Origin: Acanthaster planci
Taxonomy: Eukaryota; Echinodermata; Asteroidea; Valvatida; Acanthasteridae
DNA: 53,895 nt
Reading direction: 5' to 3'
Assembly (NCBI RefSeq): GCF_001949145.1
Contig: NW_019091362.1
Location: forward strand, 5,414,643 to 5,468,537
Part shown: in pieces, positions 31,830 through 43,700 of the stretch
How the letters are laid out: each line of letters opens with the position of its first letter
Position numbering within the stretch: position 1 is the first letter of the stretch
Program-made: the position numbers and the translations under genes
Notes under the pieces: model-generated
What the model was told of the DNA's origin: nothing
Seen by the model: only the letters and a program-made list of their open reading frames with translations
Database searches by the model: none

Positions 31830-33290
31830 CTAGCATCCTCCCAGGCACATCAGATCTTTACTCGGGACAAAGAGAAGTGCCACATTGTGATGCTGTTAGA
31901 CAATTCAACTGCAGTAGCTTACATCAAGCACAAAGGGGGACACACGCCTCACCGCTGTACCTTGCAACAGAAATGTAGAAGTGGTGCATGGAACTCGAAA
32001 TCACACTCGCAGCATACCACATTCCACGCACAGAAAACCTCATTACGGATTCCTAATCACGACTGTTTGTAGACAGACACAAATGATATATACACAAATA
32101 ATGGTGCTGAGCACTCACGTTCTTCAAGTATGCACGAGGCTAGAGCTCTATCCGACAACCGACTTGTTTACCTCAAGGATAAATTATCAGGGGGCAGTAG
32201 CGATAAACATGTTTTCAATATCATGGATGAGAGAACAAACATATACGTTTCCACCCTTTTGTGTCTTAGCACAAGTGTTGGGAAAAGTAGAAGTAAATCA
32301 GGCAACAGTCCTTGTAATAGCACCAACATCGACAACTCAAGCTTTGTACCCATTCGTTATTGCTCAAGTTAGCCATGGCACAACCAATTCTCCTCCCGCA
32401 CCAGGAGAACATTGTCACGTAGCCTCTTTCGGGTCAACCACATCCCCTGAGCAATTCCCTACACATGTCAGCATGGTTACTTTGAGGAGGCAGTTCGAAG
32501 CCACAGATTTTTCGTCAGAGGTCGTTCAGGTCATGCTTTACAGTTACAGCGAGTCAACACCCAAACAGTATGAGTCTGCATGGACAGCTTGGTGTAGCTG
32601 GTGTCATAGAAGGGGTCGTATGATCCTGTTTTTCACCTACAAATGAAATAATGGAATCCCCGGTGGCTTGTGGGAAAGATGAAAGTCTAAGTTACAGGAC
32701 ATTAAGGTCTAGATGGAGGTGTCCTAGTCAGTCAATTTCCAGAATTAAAATATGCAAGCTTTTTTTTTCAATTTTAAGAGACCAAAGTATGCTCTTACTT
32801 GGGATAAGGAGCCAGTAGTCATATTACATTCGAAGTCTGCAACCTGGAGCTCAGTTGTCTGTGAAGATGCTAACCCTTAACACTGTCTTTCTTTTGGGAT
32901 TAGTTACCTTAGGAAGGGTTTTGTCTCTTGAGAACATTAGCATAAGGAACTTGGTAGTAGCGTATAGCTGTCTGAAGTTTGTACCGTCCAGATTACATAA
33001 GCAGCATAGGCCAGGCCACGATATCAAGGGAGTTCACTGAAGCCTTTAAGTATGCGCATATTTATCCAGTGCAATATCAGTAGTACACTAAAGTGCATGC
33101 CGTGGTTCTGAGACCCAGCTATTTATCAGTCATCAGAAACCTAATCAGAAAGGTAGTTTCCTCAATAATAGTCATCGAATGGTGGAAATACTTGGCTCAG
33201 CGGGTGTTGATGCAGAGTATTTCAAAGCTCATTAAACAGGAAGAGCAGCAGCCTTTTGTTCCCATAACTAGGAGTTGCCCAGTAGCAGTT
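31830..33290 (+). mobile_element. DIRS-like tyrosine-recombinase retrotransposon remnant
   Basis: The piece starts in the RNase H region: VMLLDNSTAVAYIKHKGG near 31885, the DNxTAVAYI..(Q/K)GG motif of DIRS elements. It continues in the 31981-32646 frame with LYPTTDLFTSRINYQ, then VLGKVEVNQATVLVIAPT, and an N-terminal recombinase segment PKQYESAWTAWCSWC. After a break it has LSVKMLTLNTVFLLGLVT near 32860 and SLENISIRNLVV near 32927, the tyrosine recombinase core. The reverse transcriptase 5' to this is missing, frames are broken, and the terminal repeats were not found. The element lies directly after the truncated exon 3 of pseudogene C. Confidence 0.75.
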
Positions 33291-33559
33291 TGATCGGCTG
33301 AGTCAACTTTCAGTAGATTTTATCATCAGCCCGCTGTAACCTCCACAGTTGCAAGTTGTCCAGTATTTGCCAAACACTTCCCTAGTTTAGTCTGTGTTTT
33401 GTTCATCTGTTGGTTTGTTCATTAAATTGCCTGCATCTCGATTATATTGTTATTTATTTGCCTTGATCCGTACTTACCTGCTCTGTTTGCTTGTTTCCAT
33501 TCTTGTCTGCTCCTAAGCTTGCTTGCTTCCTTTATTGCCCGTATAACCGTGTAATCTTC
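33291..33559. other. Spacer between DIRS-like remnant and gene D 5' flank
   Basis: T-rich sequence with TTGCTTG and TTGTTTG-type simple stretches. No gene or element boundary can be defined. Confidence 0.4.
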
Positions 33560-34295
33560 CCTTAATTTTAGGAATGACTGTTCGACTCAACTTCAAGAAA
33601 CTGCTAAATGTCGGCTTCATCATTCCGCTTACAAGCTTTCATTCTTTTTGTAGAATGCATTTTAGTAGTAAGTAACTCTTCATATAGTTTAGTGACTTTA
33701 AGCCCTGGAAGCTTCAACTTCAAGCTTGTACAGAACTTCACATCTGCTCTCTCACCAGATATCAAAGCAAAAAATTCTTTTCAATTCAGTTTTAATTAAA
33801 AGGCGTATATGAATCAATTTCAGGAAGCAATGTATACTTTGCAGTGCCACCAAAGTCCGACATGATGGATTAAGATAATAAAAAGCACTTTTTTTGTTTT
33901 ATATCCAACCATATCCTTCTTCCATGGGAAAACATTTTGTCAGTAGTCAGCTGTCGATACATATTGATTGGTTTTTGTTCTGCTTAAACTGATAGCATAA
34001 GATCAGGAACAGGATAGACTTGAAATTGGATGCAACCGTGGAAAAACTAGGTTCTGTTGCCGATTTCATTGGAGTTTGTTATTAAATCTTGTTTTGTTTC
34101 AGCTTAACTGCTTCATTGTTTGTTACCGGTATTTCTATAGGCTTTGAATACATGTGGAAAACCCATGGAGGAAAAAAGTATAAATGCAAGTCTTGTATCG
34201 ATAGACAAATCACCGACTTCGAAGCTTTTCATGCAACAAGCAACCAGCAATTGAAGCTAACTCTCTATTTCGACCATCATCTGCAATCCTTCGTT
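33560..34295 (+). promoter_or_regulatory. Promoter region of gene D, with TATA box at 34179-34184
   Basis: Homologous to 48860-49621 upstream of gene E over its whole length: CCAGATATCAAAGCAA, GGGAAAACATTTTGTCAGTA, GTCAGCTGTCGA, TGGAAAACCCATGG. GTATAAATGCAAG contains TATAAA 112 nt before the ATG counted from the end of the box, which puts the likely start of transcription near 34210. Conservation across C, D and E shows the promoter was duplicated with each gene. Confidence 0.6.
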
Positions 34296-37200
34296 ATGAA
34301 GTTTCTTGTTTTTCTGGCGTCTACAGTTGCTCTAGCGAGTAAGTTTGTAGCCAATAGCTCATTACCGCTGTATCAGTTGACGGTGCATGTTAATTAATAC
34401 GGGAATAAATATTTGTACGTTTGAGACCAGATCAGGAGAATGGACGCGACTAAATATAATGCCCGACCCACAGGCGAGGGCATTCTTTCTCCTGATCTGA
34501 CGGTATCAAAAGTTAGTTGAAGACCGACAAAGTGCATATTTATCTCATTCATCAATGCCGTTTTAGTCAGTGAGTGGAAAGTAGTCAATATGCGATAAAT
34601 ATTCAAGGTTTTGTTCCAGGATCTACTTACATTTTACGGTATTGATCCTCGTGCGAGTTGTCCAGAAGAACCTCTTTAAATGGACCTGGCGAGCGCACGG
34701 TAGGTTCTGCTAGCCGTAGCGCACACAGACTCTCAGAAATGGATTAAAACCACTGATGTCCAGTATAAAGAATGGATAAAACATATCTTCCGAAACTCGT
34801 ACCGCGTATACGTGTTTTCAGGAGGGTAAATAACGAGTGTTGCATTTTTTGCGTGCACTTTCAAACAAACTTTTTCAAAAACTGGTTAAAGTTATTGCAC
34901 TTCAGTCGTCGGATTTCGAAGAGAGCTGAATTCTGCTCCCGGAGTGGATACTGTTGGAAAGAATAATGGTCTGGATTTGCACAGCAGTAAATTGCCAGAG
35001 ATCGGTGGTAAATCAAGCTTGGTAAATCAAGGAGCAGCTTTTCAGAAAGTTTCTTTTTAATGCTTGACTGTAGGCCTAAATAGTTAATGACAGTCTGTCT
35101 AGCCCATCGGGCTTTGTATGTGATACTTCACCATATCAAAGTTGGGATCGTTTGAAAGTGAATGATCCATTTGTCGTTTATTTTCTCCAAAGTTCCCCGG
35201 ACAATTCTCCAAGAAAACCATGATTTGTATTTTTAGATCTGAAGACGCACCCGAATTGTGTGGTAGACGATGTGATATGAGTGACAGAATTCTTCAACAG
35301 GGCAGAGATGATACCAAAGCGAGAAACAGGGAGCTGACGTTTCGGAAGTAAAAAACAAGGAAATTCAAAGTCAACGCTATGAAAGAAACATTGTCTAAAT
35401 TATAAAAATTAATCGTTCTAACTTCTCAGTTAAAACTGATTTTGTCATCCCAGAAAGTAGTTGTTAAATGTAAATCTTTGTCAAGTTTCGACCTCGGGTT
35501 TTTTAATATGATCTACGGTAAAAAAAAACGGCCGTAGTTATAGTTAAGCTGTTTATTTATAGCTGTGCTCATTTGTGCTTGGTACATTTATTCAATATAT
35601 CAATGAACTTCAGTACAATGTCTCCTGTAAGTGTATAATATTAAAATTAAGACTTCACTTCATTTTGTTGTTAAAATTTTTAGTTTTGACTCAACGAAAT
35701 CAGACGGGAAACACGTGGACAGTTTGGACATCACATTTACTGGCACAACCTATTGTGGGTCTTGGTGGATTTTCAAATTTGTACACACTGAACAAATATT
35801 GCCCAAGCAAGACCGTAGATAGTCTTGGTTGCAAGACTTTCCATTTGTTCCACGACTCGAACCATCACACGTAATACACTGTACATACGCGTATGTATAT
35901 GTACAGGGCGCATTACCTCACGAATCTTCAGCACAGGAAGGTCTTGGATATTTTATAATGTCTTGGGCGGCAACAGATATGGTAATAAAGAAAGATATGC
36001 ATTATTTATATTACATGACTTATGATCATTGGAAGTTATGACTCTCAACATACTTCGTGTTTACAAACTACGTTTTCCAATTTAAACATAGATTAACATC
36101 AGAGTGGACGGGTGTTTACCGATGCCCACAGCTAAGCATTCACTACAGCCAAAATGTTGCCATGAGCGCATTTAAGAAAAGAAATTGAGCCATTTTTAAT
36201 TTTTGGCATGTTGCACCACGGTACGGTCACGATGTATGATGTCCCTGCTCGCTTGAGCACTGCAAATTTGGTCTATTATTTCCCCAACCTGGAAACTTAT
36301 CGGGTAAATGATAGACGAATAGGTGAATATGAAAAGTTGTTACAAAAAATAATCTATTGGCGTATCTTAAAGGTATGTTACAACTTAAAGATGGCATTTT
36401 GTGCAGAAATCGAGATTGGGACGCCATTTCGTTTTCAGTTCTCGGTTGAGTGACACCTTAAACTTATATGAATAATTCAATATAAGGCTCAAATGAGGCT
36501 ATTGATTGACTTCCTCGAAAAGTCGAGGAAAAACACCAAAAAACATAAGAAATGAAAGCAAAATGTACAAGACCTTCCTGCGATAACAATTCGTATAGCG
36601 AGAGCGCCCTCTAACAGTGTACGTGTTTGGTTCGTGTCAAAAAAAAAACAACTGGAAGGTCTTGTAACCAAGACTAGACCGTAGCCAGTATGTGTGAAAA
36701 TGAATTTAAGAGACAAACATACACAAAAACATGTTAAATTTGAAGCGGGTTATTTAAAAATAAAATGGTCAGTTAATTCCGAAAACAATCTAGCAACATT
36801 CCTAGTTTTTAGTTATGTCGTTGTTCAAGCGGCAATGACATCATTTCCATTTGATTACTTAATAATGATGTCATTGCCCTGCAAGGTGATGGGAAAATAA
36901 CGAAATTGGCAATGCCAGCAGCTAACATGGCTGCTGTTGCTGTTTACCATGTTATCGTTGGAGTCTGTGGCAAAATTGTTTGCGATCGCTATTTTGGAGA
37001 ATCACCGCAATAAACATAGAATTTTCCACCGTGATTCGCTGGATATTTTTAATGGCAACATTTTCATGCATAAAACAAACTTGGCAAAGCTTTATTTTTC
37101 GCGTAAACCTTTCCATCGACTTAAAGGAACTCGTCTAACCAACAAATTCAACACCTCCAGTGCCAGATTCGACCAAAAAATCTCCTGGATCGCTTATAGA

Positions 37201-39254
37201 GATACCAAATGAAAGGGAAGTTTGGTTTAGATCTGGGTTAGCATATTTCCTGTGAATTGTATTGCCGTTTTGGGCCAATAAAGAGTCCGATGTCATCTGC
37301 AAACCGTGATCTAAAAATACCTTTAAAAAATGTCTTTGCACAAGCGAACAGCGTATGCATCAGTAGTCTGGCGTCATCGCTAGAATGTGTTTTGGTCCCC
37401 GACCTGGGGAATAATATACTTGAACTTTCTGTTTATTTTTTGCTTGCTTTTCGAGAGGGAGGTCGATGGCTTAGCCGCAGTCCCATAAGAAAAATGTTTT
37501 CCTTTATAATCAATTTTGACTAAATGCACAGCATACAGCATCATATTACCGTCCTGAAACGCAGCGTGTCGAATAACCTCATTGCCAGTGTTTATTAAAG
37601 AACGGTCGCGTTGCACGCTATTGAATGGGGAAACTCTCCAAGGTATTTATGGATTCACTTTAATCTGCATTTTTTAAACTTTACTGCGCCCATGCCTTAC
37701 GCACTTCAGTATCTAAGTCCACCATGGAATGGTCTAAAAGCTTTGATAATTTGCAGGATTGTCACTGCCGCCGCCTCAACTTATGTTACAGGGTGCACTG
37801 TATGACAGTTGTTCCTCCATTTTTGACTAGTGGAACAGGACGAAACAAAAGTAATCGTAGTAGACATCATCAGGCGAATCATGTTGATGGTTATTTCAAG
37901 ACCAGATATTCCTCGTCTCCCTGAGGAAGTGTCTCACTATAAAATATATAGTTGCACATCATCTACCTTTCAAATTTCAATAATTTTCAGACAGTGTACA
38001 CTGCTTAAGATTGATAGATGGCATTAGTTTTTTTTTTTAAATGCGGTTACACTTAATATATCAGGTTAAGAAGATTTTCTTCAAGTTCAGCTTATTGCAG
38101 CATAAAAAGCCAAATAATGTTTGTTTCGCCTGGACAGGCGCTGCATCAAGAGGGGAGATTCAAAACTTGTACCAATTTGGAAAGATGATCATGTGCCTGG
38201 GGAACCTTGGCTACTCTGAAGGGTTAGAATACAACGGCTATGGCTGTTATTGTGGCTACGGAGGGAATGGCACACCAATGGACGAAACTGACGAGTGAGT
38301 CATACCACAGGTTCTAGCCGACCCTTTCGAGCTGACATTCCCCCCTTGACGAAAATGGTTTCAGATTCCCTTTAGATGTCACAGGGCATGTTTTCAGTGA
38401 TTCTTCCAGCCAATCATAAATTCAATTTTTCAGTTGAATTTCATAATTTTTCAGTTGAATTTCATTTCTGTATCCAGCTGTTGTAAACAACACGACGACT
38501 GCTACGGGAGAGCTGTTATGGAAGATGTCGGGTGCTGGACCATAGAAACCTATGGCACGATTTACGACTACGACAAATATACCGACGAATCTGGCCAGTG
38601 TGCCATCAAATGCAGTAAGCCATCAGTTATATTCATTCTTAGCACTTGGGTTCGTACTTTGCTGCATTATTATTGGGCACACGTTCTGTGTATAGTCAAG
38701 GGCACTTAATTCGAATAAGAGATAGTACTGAATTAGTGAAAATACATTTATAAAAACGACTCTAAGTGTAGAAAACGTTGAAAATAAGTGAACAGTTCTC
38801 TTCCTTTCATCAATTTATTTCGTCGCAGTGTGATCATGAATGTCGTCAACCTTCTCGTGGCTCATTTTATGTTGGGCACAATCTTTTGATGTATGCAAAT
38901 ATATACCGCAGTCATTGTTCACGGGTATGTTGAAGACCCCATTGAGATGCGTGGAAGAGGCCTTTTACCTTGTCCTGATTAGGAACAGCTGGATACATGC
39001 AGTCATGCTCACAACAGCTCAAACGGGACAGGGTAACTGCGTAACGAGAGCTTTTCCGTACTTGCCATATGTCAGCCGTTAATCTTCAGTTTTATCATTT
39101 TACAGCTAAAGAAGAGGATTACCCATGGTACGTCATAAGAACCAAATGCAAAGCCTTCATGTGTGAATGCGACCGCATTGGGGCGCAGTGCTTCGCCGAC
39201 AAGCGGTCTACCTTCAACCCCAAGCTCATCGACTACGATAACGACAACTGCTAG
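34296..39254 (+). CDS. Secreted phospholipase A2, acidic paralogue (gene D)
   Basis: Exons: 34296-34338, 38138-38294, 38478-38614, 39106-39254 (486 nt, 161 aa), all with GT-AG introns. The signal start is [14 protein letters not shown]. The calcium loop [13 protein letters not shown] and active-site helix CCKQHDDCY hold the calcium ligands and catalytic His-Asp. CECDR in exon 4 holds the partner Asp. The 14 cysteines, including one about eleven residues into the likely mature chain, fit group I sPLA2. The mature part is acidic: 14 K/R against 25 D/E, net about -11. Intron 1 is 3.8 kb because roughly 3.2 kb of extra DNA (about 34400-37640) sits in an intron otherwise collinear with those of C and E. 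A TATA box lies upstream and AATAAA 500 nt downstream of the stop. It looks functional. Confidence 0.88.
34428..34499. repeat. Strong hairpin in gene D intron 1
   Basis: CAGATCAGGAGAA at 34428-34440 pairs perfectly with TTCTCCTGATCTG at 34487-34499. Inside it, AATGCCC at 34458-34464 pairs with GGGCATT at 34478-34484. It starts 90 nt after the exon 1 donor. A short foldback element or a structured intronic RNA are both possible. Confidence 0.7.
34500..35820. other. Inserted intron 1 DNA, no recognised gene
   Basis: AT-rich sequence with short frames lacking any motif. It has no counterpart in the intron 1 sequences of pseudogene C or gene E, so it belongs to the insertion that lengthened this intron. 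Confidence 0.4.
35821..35950 (+). mobile_element. Small MITE-like element, copy 1 (gene D intron 1)
   Basis: It starts AGTCTTGGTTGCAAGACTTTCC (in parts), then CGACTCGAACCATCACACGT, ACACTGTACA and GGGCGCATTA, and ends GGAAGGTCTTGG. The CAAGACYTTCC and GGAAGGTCTTG ends are inverted repeats. A second copy lies inverted at 36567-36675. Confidence 0.6.
36567..36675 (-). mobile_element. Small MITE-like element, copy 2, inverted (gene D intron 1)
   Basis: Reverse-complemented, it reads AGTCTTGGTTACAAGACCTT, GACACGAACCAAACACGTAC, ACTGTTAGAGGGCGCTC and GCAGGAAGGTCTTG. It matches copy 1 over its length. The end motif also appears near 45408-45427 (ACAAGGTCTTCGAACCAAGA), so the family is dispersed. Copies in opposite orientation in one intron could form an RNA duplex. 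Confidence 0.6.
36831..36878. repeat. Perfect 15-bp inverted repeat, gene D intron 1
   Basis: GGCAATGACATCATT at 36831-36845 is exactly complementary to AATGATGTCATTGCC at 36864-36878, with an 18-nt loop. GGCAATGCCAGCAGC lies just downstream near 36908. The arms contain half of a CRE-like TGACATCA. Confidence 0.7.
36900..37640. other. Coding-like frames in gene D intron 1, unassigned
   Basis: A + frame (36937-37212) and two - frames (37341-37135, 37616-37380) overlap. The - frame segment [20 protein letters not shown] has protein-like composition and could be a fragment of a captured gene or transposon, but I cannot name a family. No splice-supported model can be made. Confidence 0.2.
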
Positions 39255-39758
39255 TTAATATGGTGCTGGATTCCTTGAGTGGAAGCCAAAGCAATGGAAA
39301 CTTTATCAAGATCACTGAAATTAAATTACTTGCTTAACTAATCAACGTACATTAGCAAAAGTTTGGGAGAAGCAGGGTTAAGGGGACACGCAATAATGAA
39401 AAAATAGCTAAAATGCATACTTTTAATTCTGTGTTCTTGTCATAAGAGGAAATTTGATTGAAGGGGTTTTGTGAACGGTATTTTATCTGTTGACTAAGGC
39501 AAAAAAACCTGAAAACAATTTTTAAAAAGCATGTAGCCGTTTGGATTTGCACGCATCAGACCAAGCGTGATCATGGCGTGTTCACTTGCGAGGGAAATAA
39601 AGGAAAAGAATAACAAAATGATCTGTAAGCGTGTTCCTTTACCCATAGGTCCTATATTTCTTTTTGAAAATGAATGCTTGACCTCTCATACACCAGGATG
39701 ACAACAATTAACAGGTGTCGAATTGAGAGCTGTTCAAGTTGTTGGTGAACGTAATAAA
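39255..39758 (+). terminator. Gene D 3' UTR with AATAAA at 39753-39758
   Basis: The signal lies 504 nt after the stop codon, in the same aligned context (AATAAAATAGAGCTATATTGC) as in locus A and gene E. The first 70 nt after the stop are nearly identical to gene E. Confidence 0.6.
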
Positions 39759-40130
39759 ATAGAGCTATATTGCACACTAAGATCTTAAGTGTTATAGTTT
39801 TTCTTTAATTAATGTGCAGGAAGCAGTGGCTTGTTGGTTAAGTGGTAATTAAGTTTCTCTCAGGGCGGATGTGCATCCGTACTCTGTAAAAACAGCCACT
39901 AAGCAGGCCCAGACAATGGACCTGCTTGATGGTACAGTATTATACATTGATGGAAAGATTAGATATCGGACTACTGCCTATCTAACGACCACATCCCTAA
40001 TAGGGTTCTGAAACATGAACAGGTGAATAACAGAAGTATCATAGGGTGATGTAGATGAGTTGTCTTGACAAGAGTATGTCAGTTTAATAACCTATACTGT
40101 TTTCAGTCTATTGCCAACACTTCTCCTTTT
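39759..40130 (+). repeat. Duplicated 3' flank of the sPLA2 unit (copy D)
   Basis: GGAAGCAGTGGCTTGTTGGT, AACAGCCACTAAGCAGGCCC, AGATATCGGACTACTGCC, CATAGGGTGATGTAGATGAG and TTTTCAGTCTATTGCC follow the same order as 6890-7215 and 52945-53230. A short inverted pair CTTCTCCTTTTTAAAAGGAGAAG lies at about 40121-40143. Confidence 0.7.
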
Positions 40131-40143
40131 TAAAAGGAGAAGT

Positions 40144-40870
40144 GTCTGGTTAAAAGAAAGGTCTGGTTAAAAGTGTCTTACTATAATGGCGGCCCTGGTG
40201 CCGTGTTTGACTCCGCACTGGCAGAATACCCGCCATTGGCGAAAGAAAAGGCACACCCTGGACTCAAACACTGCCAAACAGAATTGTTGTTCAATACCAC
40301 AGGCTCGGTCGTCCCGTTACAAGGGACAGATCCATAACTTTTGCTGGGGGTTCAATTTTTTCGGGGGGGGGGTCGTATTTTTCGCAGATAAGACCCTTAT
40401 ATGGTATATACCAGGAGGGTTGCAACCCTTAAATGTAAGCCGTTGACCTCCAACATCCCTGGATATGGGCCTGCATGCTGTCAAGGTGCTGCAGGACGAT
40501 ATCTCATCCACAAAAAGTTTGTGTATATACACACAAGTTCGTGGCAGGCGTGAATGTGGGGTGTTTGCTGCCTCTCCCAATATGTATCCGCCAGTGTGCA
40601 CCGGGACGTGCTGAACCAATGTTCAAAGAAATGCTATCCAATCAACGATAGCTCAGAAAAGTTGCCCGGTGCTTCCTGAAAACGTTAGTCCATTCCATTT
40701 TCTTTAAGTGACGGTGGTGCCAAGACCAGAGATTCTGACGTCATGTCGTCTTGGGTCCAAAACGCTTTTCGCAGTGCTGCTATCCGATATTTGTGCTGTG
40801 TGTGCAATGGGAGACATTGAGACTCTTAGTGGCGACAAATGTATCAGCCCTTCAGTTCTGAGCACAGATA
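40144..40870. other. Stretch with no recognised gene
   Basis: A G tract at 40362-40370 and the frame 40186-40446 carry no motif. Opposing frames at 40317-40619 and 40704-40940 (-) are likewise unrecognised. Confidence 0.4.
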
Positions 40871-41124
40871 TATAAACCACTGATCTCTGTACACTGGATA
40901 GGCAGCTCTGCTCTGCGAATTGAAGCGACTGTGCCGCCATCTTAGGTTATTCAATACAATGGCATTTTTACCGGCTTTAGCGCCATGCATGAATGCACTT
41001 TAGTAAATGGACTGAAGTTGGATTGTATTGAATATCCTAAGATGGCCTCTCGGTCCCTTCAGTTCACACACAGACAGTTACTGCTGAGCTGCCTATCCAG
41101 TGTACAGAGATTAGTGATATAAAC
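40871..41124. repeat. Large inverted repeat (about 90-100 bp arms)
   Basis: The left arm (40871-40960) contains CTGTACACTGGATAGGCAGC and GCCATCTTAGGTTATTCAAT. The right arm (41021-41124) contains ATTGAATATCCTAAGATGGC and GCTGCCTATCCAGTGTACAG. A 60-bp spacer separates them. It is either a foldback element or two copies of a short repeat inserted head to head. Confidence 0.8.
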
Positions 41125-42190
41125 ACATAGACCACCAGATCGCATTCAAAACTACATGAACATTCGTGATCTTGGCGGCGCCCGACTAAAATCAAAACTA
41201 TGGGCAAATTCAACCCTGGGTGTAGGGAATTTACGCACAGTTGACACATAATGTTCATGCCCCTCACTCAGTTGTGCGCATGCGCACTGAATCCACAGTA
41301 GCGACAGAAGCCAGTAAAATGGCTCTTGACTCCGGCAGGAGGACCCCAAAAGTAATCGATCAACATCAAGCTCAGATAAAGTTGTTTGCCCCTCTTTTCC
41401 ATACCGACTGGAATTTCAATATCCAAAGTCCCTTTTGCTAATTTGCACACTATAGAAATCCATTATCTGCCAAATTTTTGGCCGTTTTTGTCACGCACAG
41501 AGTCAGAAGTTGAAAGCAAAGCTAACATTTTAAAGGTTTTGTTTTTAGTTCTGCTGAGATTTCCCTGACATTTCTCTACTTGTGAATGGTGAAGAATATC
41601 ATGAACACTCTTATGAGAAAGTATCATACTAGAAGGTAACTATAGATGAAAACGGAAAGTTTTTGTTTGTGCCTTTTAGTCGGGCAATTTGACGTGTATT
41701 CCTGCAATGCAGTAGGTCAACTCGTACCCAAACGCACTCGTATCTAGGTATGTGTACGTGTGCACCATGCCAATAATCCGGATATTTTGACTGCTGCCAA
41801 ACTCAGAGCGGAAATTTGAGTCCGCATGAAAAACGAACCGCATTTCAGACAAATGGCTCTCGTTCTTAAAAAAAATGAGCAGATATATACAAAAAATTAT
41901 CAGTCTTCCAAACAGTATATCCCCGATGATCTCAGGGGAATTCGTCTAAAGTGTGAAAATTGGGCACTAAGTAAGGTGAAAAACACGGAAAATGACGAAA
42001 ATGGGTTCCAATGAAAAATGAAGTGAATTTTAAAAAATTGTTATCTTCCTAGAGAAAATAACCTGTTTTGTACAAAGTTATTTGAAGGTAAACTCGGCAA
42101 AATTGTGAAAAGTAGACACAAAGTTTAATAGGTAAAGAAACGATAATTTTTCCTAATTATACTTTGTTGTAAAATTGACATACTCCACTT
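41125..42190. repeat. Old dispersed repeat segments, no gene
   Basis: CGACTAAAATC, GGGCAAATTCA and GGGAATTTACGCACAGTTGA near 41182-41245 recur as ACTAAACTAAATCC, AGGCAAATTCACCC and GGGAATTTACACACAGTTGA near 44896-44962, so a family of at least a few hundred bp is dispersed here. The open frames at 41241-42014 have no known motif. Confidence 0.5.
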
Positions 42191-43437
42191 TCTTTGATTA
42201 TATACTTTCCGGCGATCTTTCTTACTAGAAGCTATTTAATAGCACCATTTGATAGACTCCTGGCAATTTATTCACACGCGAGGTCTTCAAGGGAAAGGGG
42301 AGTACAAATCCCTCACGTGGGTCACCACCGATGCGCGTCGTCTGCTAGAATAATTTTTTCAGCCCGACGACCATTATGTCACTATTGAGCATGCACGGAT
42401 AGGCCTACACAAACTAAATGCATGTTGAAGATTCCCAAGCTTAAAAGTTTATGGAGCAAATTGATTGTAAAAAAAATCCTATAATTACCTAAGCAGGCCT
42501 ATATAGCTGGAATCAATTCGGTTGCAACACTTGAAATAGGCCCGTTGGCTGGGGGAAGGTTCGGAAGGTTCAAACGAACCCCCGCTCTTCCAAGTTCCGC
42601 TCGTTGGGGGTGGTTTTTTTTATATTTTTAATATTTGTTTTTGTTTTTTTGTTTTGTTGTTTTTTTAATATATAATATTAATATACCACATTTTTTCCGA
42701 ATATAAGCCGCAGTTTATACACTGTTTCCCATTCTGAAAATAGCTTTGCAGTTTATACTGAACTCCGGGAGGCTTATAAGGCAGCATTTGAAGAATGAAA
42801 TCAGTCACTAAACGCCGCGTAGAATATACCTAACGCGGCCTAACTGCTTTTAACGTTTGTGTGTGGAGCAACATTTTACCTCCAATTTCACAAAAGGTGA
42901 AATTTAATCAAACTCCAAATATTCTGATTAATAAATTTCGATTTCACATACCCACTACAATGTTCCAATGACCTTTTATTTTGGTCCGATTTTTACTCGA
43001 AGTGCAAAATGAAATGCACCCTCAATTTTTTGAAACAAGTTTTAGTTAGGTGAGTGCAGGTAATAATGATTTACTACGATTTATCACTTTTTTGAACTTC
43101 TGAATTCTCGTGTGGGATTTTTTGGAGATTTTTTAAAATAATAATGTTAATAATTATCATTCGCTTGTCACCCAGCGCCCGATTCAACGCGCTGGGTAAA
43201 GAGCAAATTCATGTACCAGGCCAATTTACAACACGCTGTAAACCTACAAACTGAAGTTAGGGGCCTATACAAGTCTTACATGCATCCTTCGGTTCGCAAC
43301 AAACATGGAACTTGTTAATGTTGTGTTCCAAAGCACATTAAGATAGTCTTTTGTATAAAAATATGTGTTGACAGTGCCACAAGTTCCATTTTGGGTTTGA
43401 CGAACCCCCCCCCCGTCTCTGGTCAGGCAACGGGCCT
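42191..43437. other. Stretch with no recognised gene
   Basis: A T- and TTTTG-rich patch spans about 42615-42670. CCGAATATAAGCCGCAG near 42709 and GAGGCTTATAAGGC near 42769 are partly complementary and may mark a decayed DNA element. There is a C tract at 43406-43415. Confidence 0.35.
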
Positions 43438-43700
43438 GTGAAAAGGAGAGATAACAGTAGCAAAAAGCAAATAAGTGAAAGTATTTTGGGGGCATATGTA
43501 AACAATATAGGTGCGTTGCTCCCATACTTTTCCAAAAAATCACGGTTACACGCACGGCGCTGGCGGTCATGGCGTTTATATGCATTGATCTCCATTATAA
43601 GACTGACTGGGACATGTTCACGCTTACGCATGGTGAGGACTCGGAAAATGTGGGCAGCTGGCGGCGAGGGTTTGCGGGTTTCTGCGCATGCGTATTTTGG
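43438..43700. repeat. Dispersed repeat, copy related to 45066-45300
   Basis: AAAAGGAGAGATAACAGTAG, GGTTACACGCACGGCG and GTTTATATGCATTGATC match, in order, AAAAGAAGAGATAGCAGTAC, GGTTATACACGCAAAACTGG and GTTTATATGTCTGTGCG near 45070-45270. The short frames in both copies are therefore repeat translations. Confidence 0.5.

Noticed and set aside
31727-31978. Frame joining sPLA2-like and retroelement sequence, possibly a fusion gene
   Set aside because: The frame leaves the sPLA2 reading after a 2-nt insertion and enters the DIRS-like piece out of its RNase H frame, so no meaningful fusion protein results.
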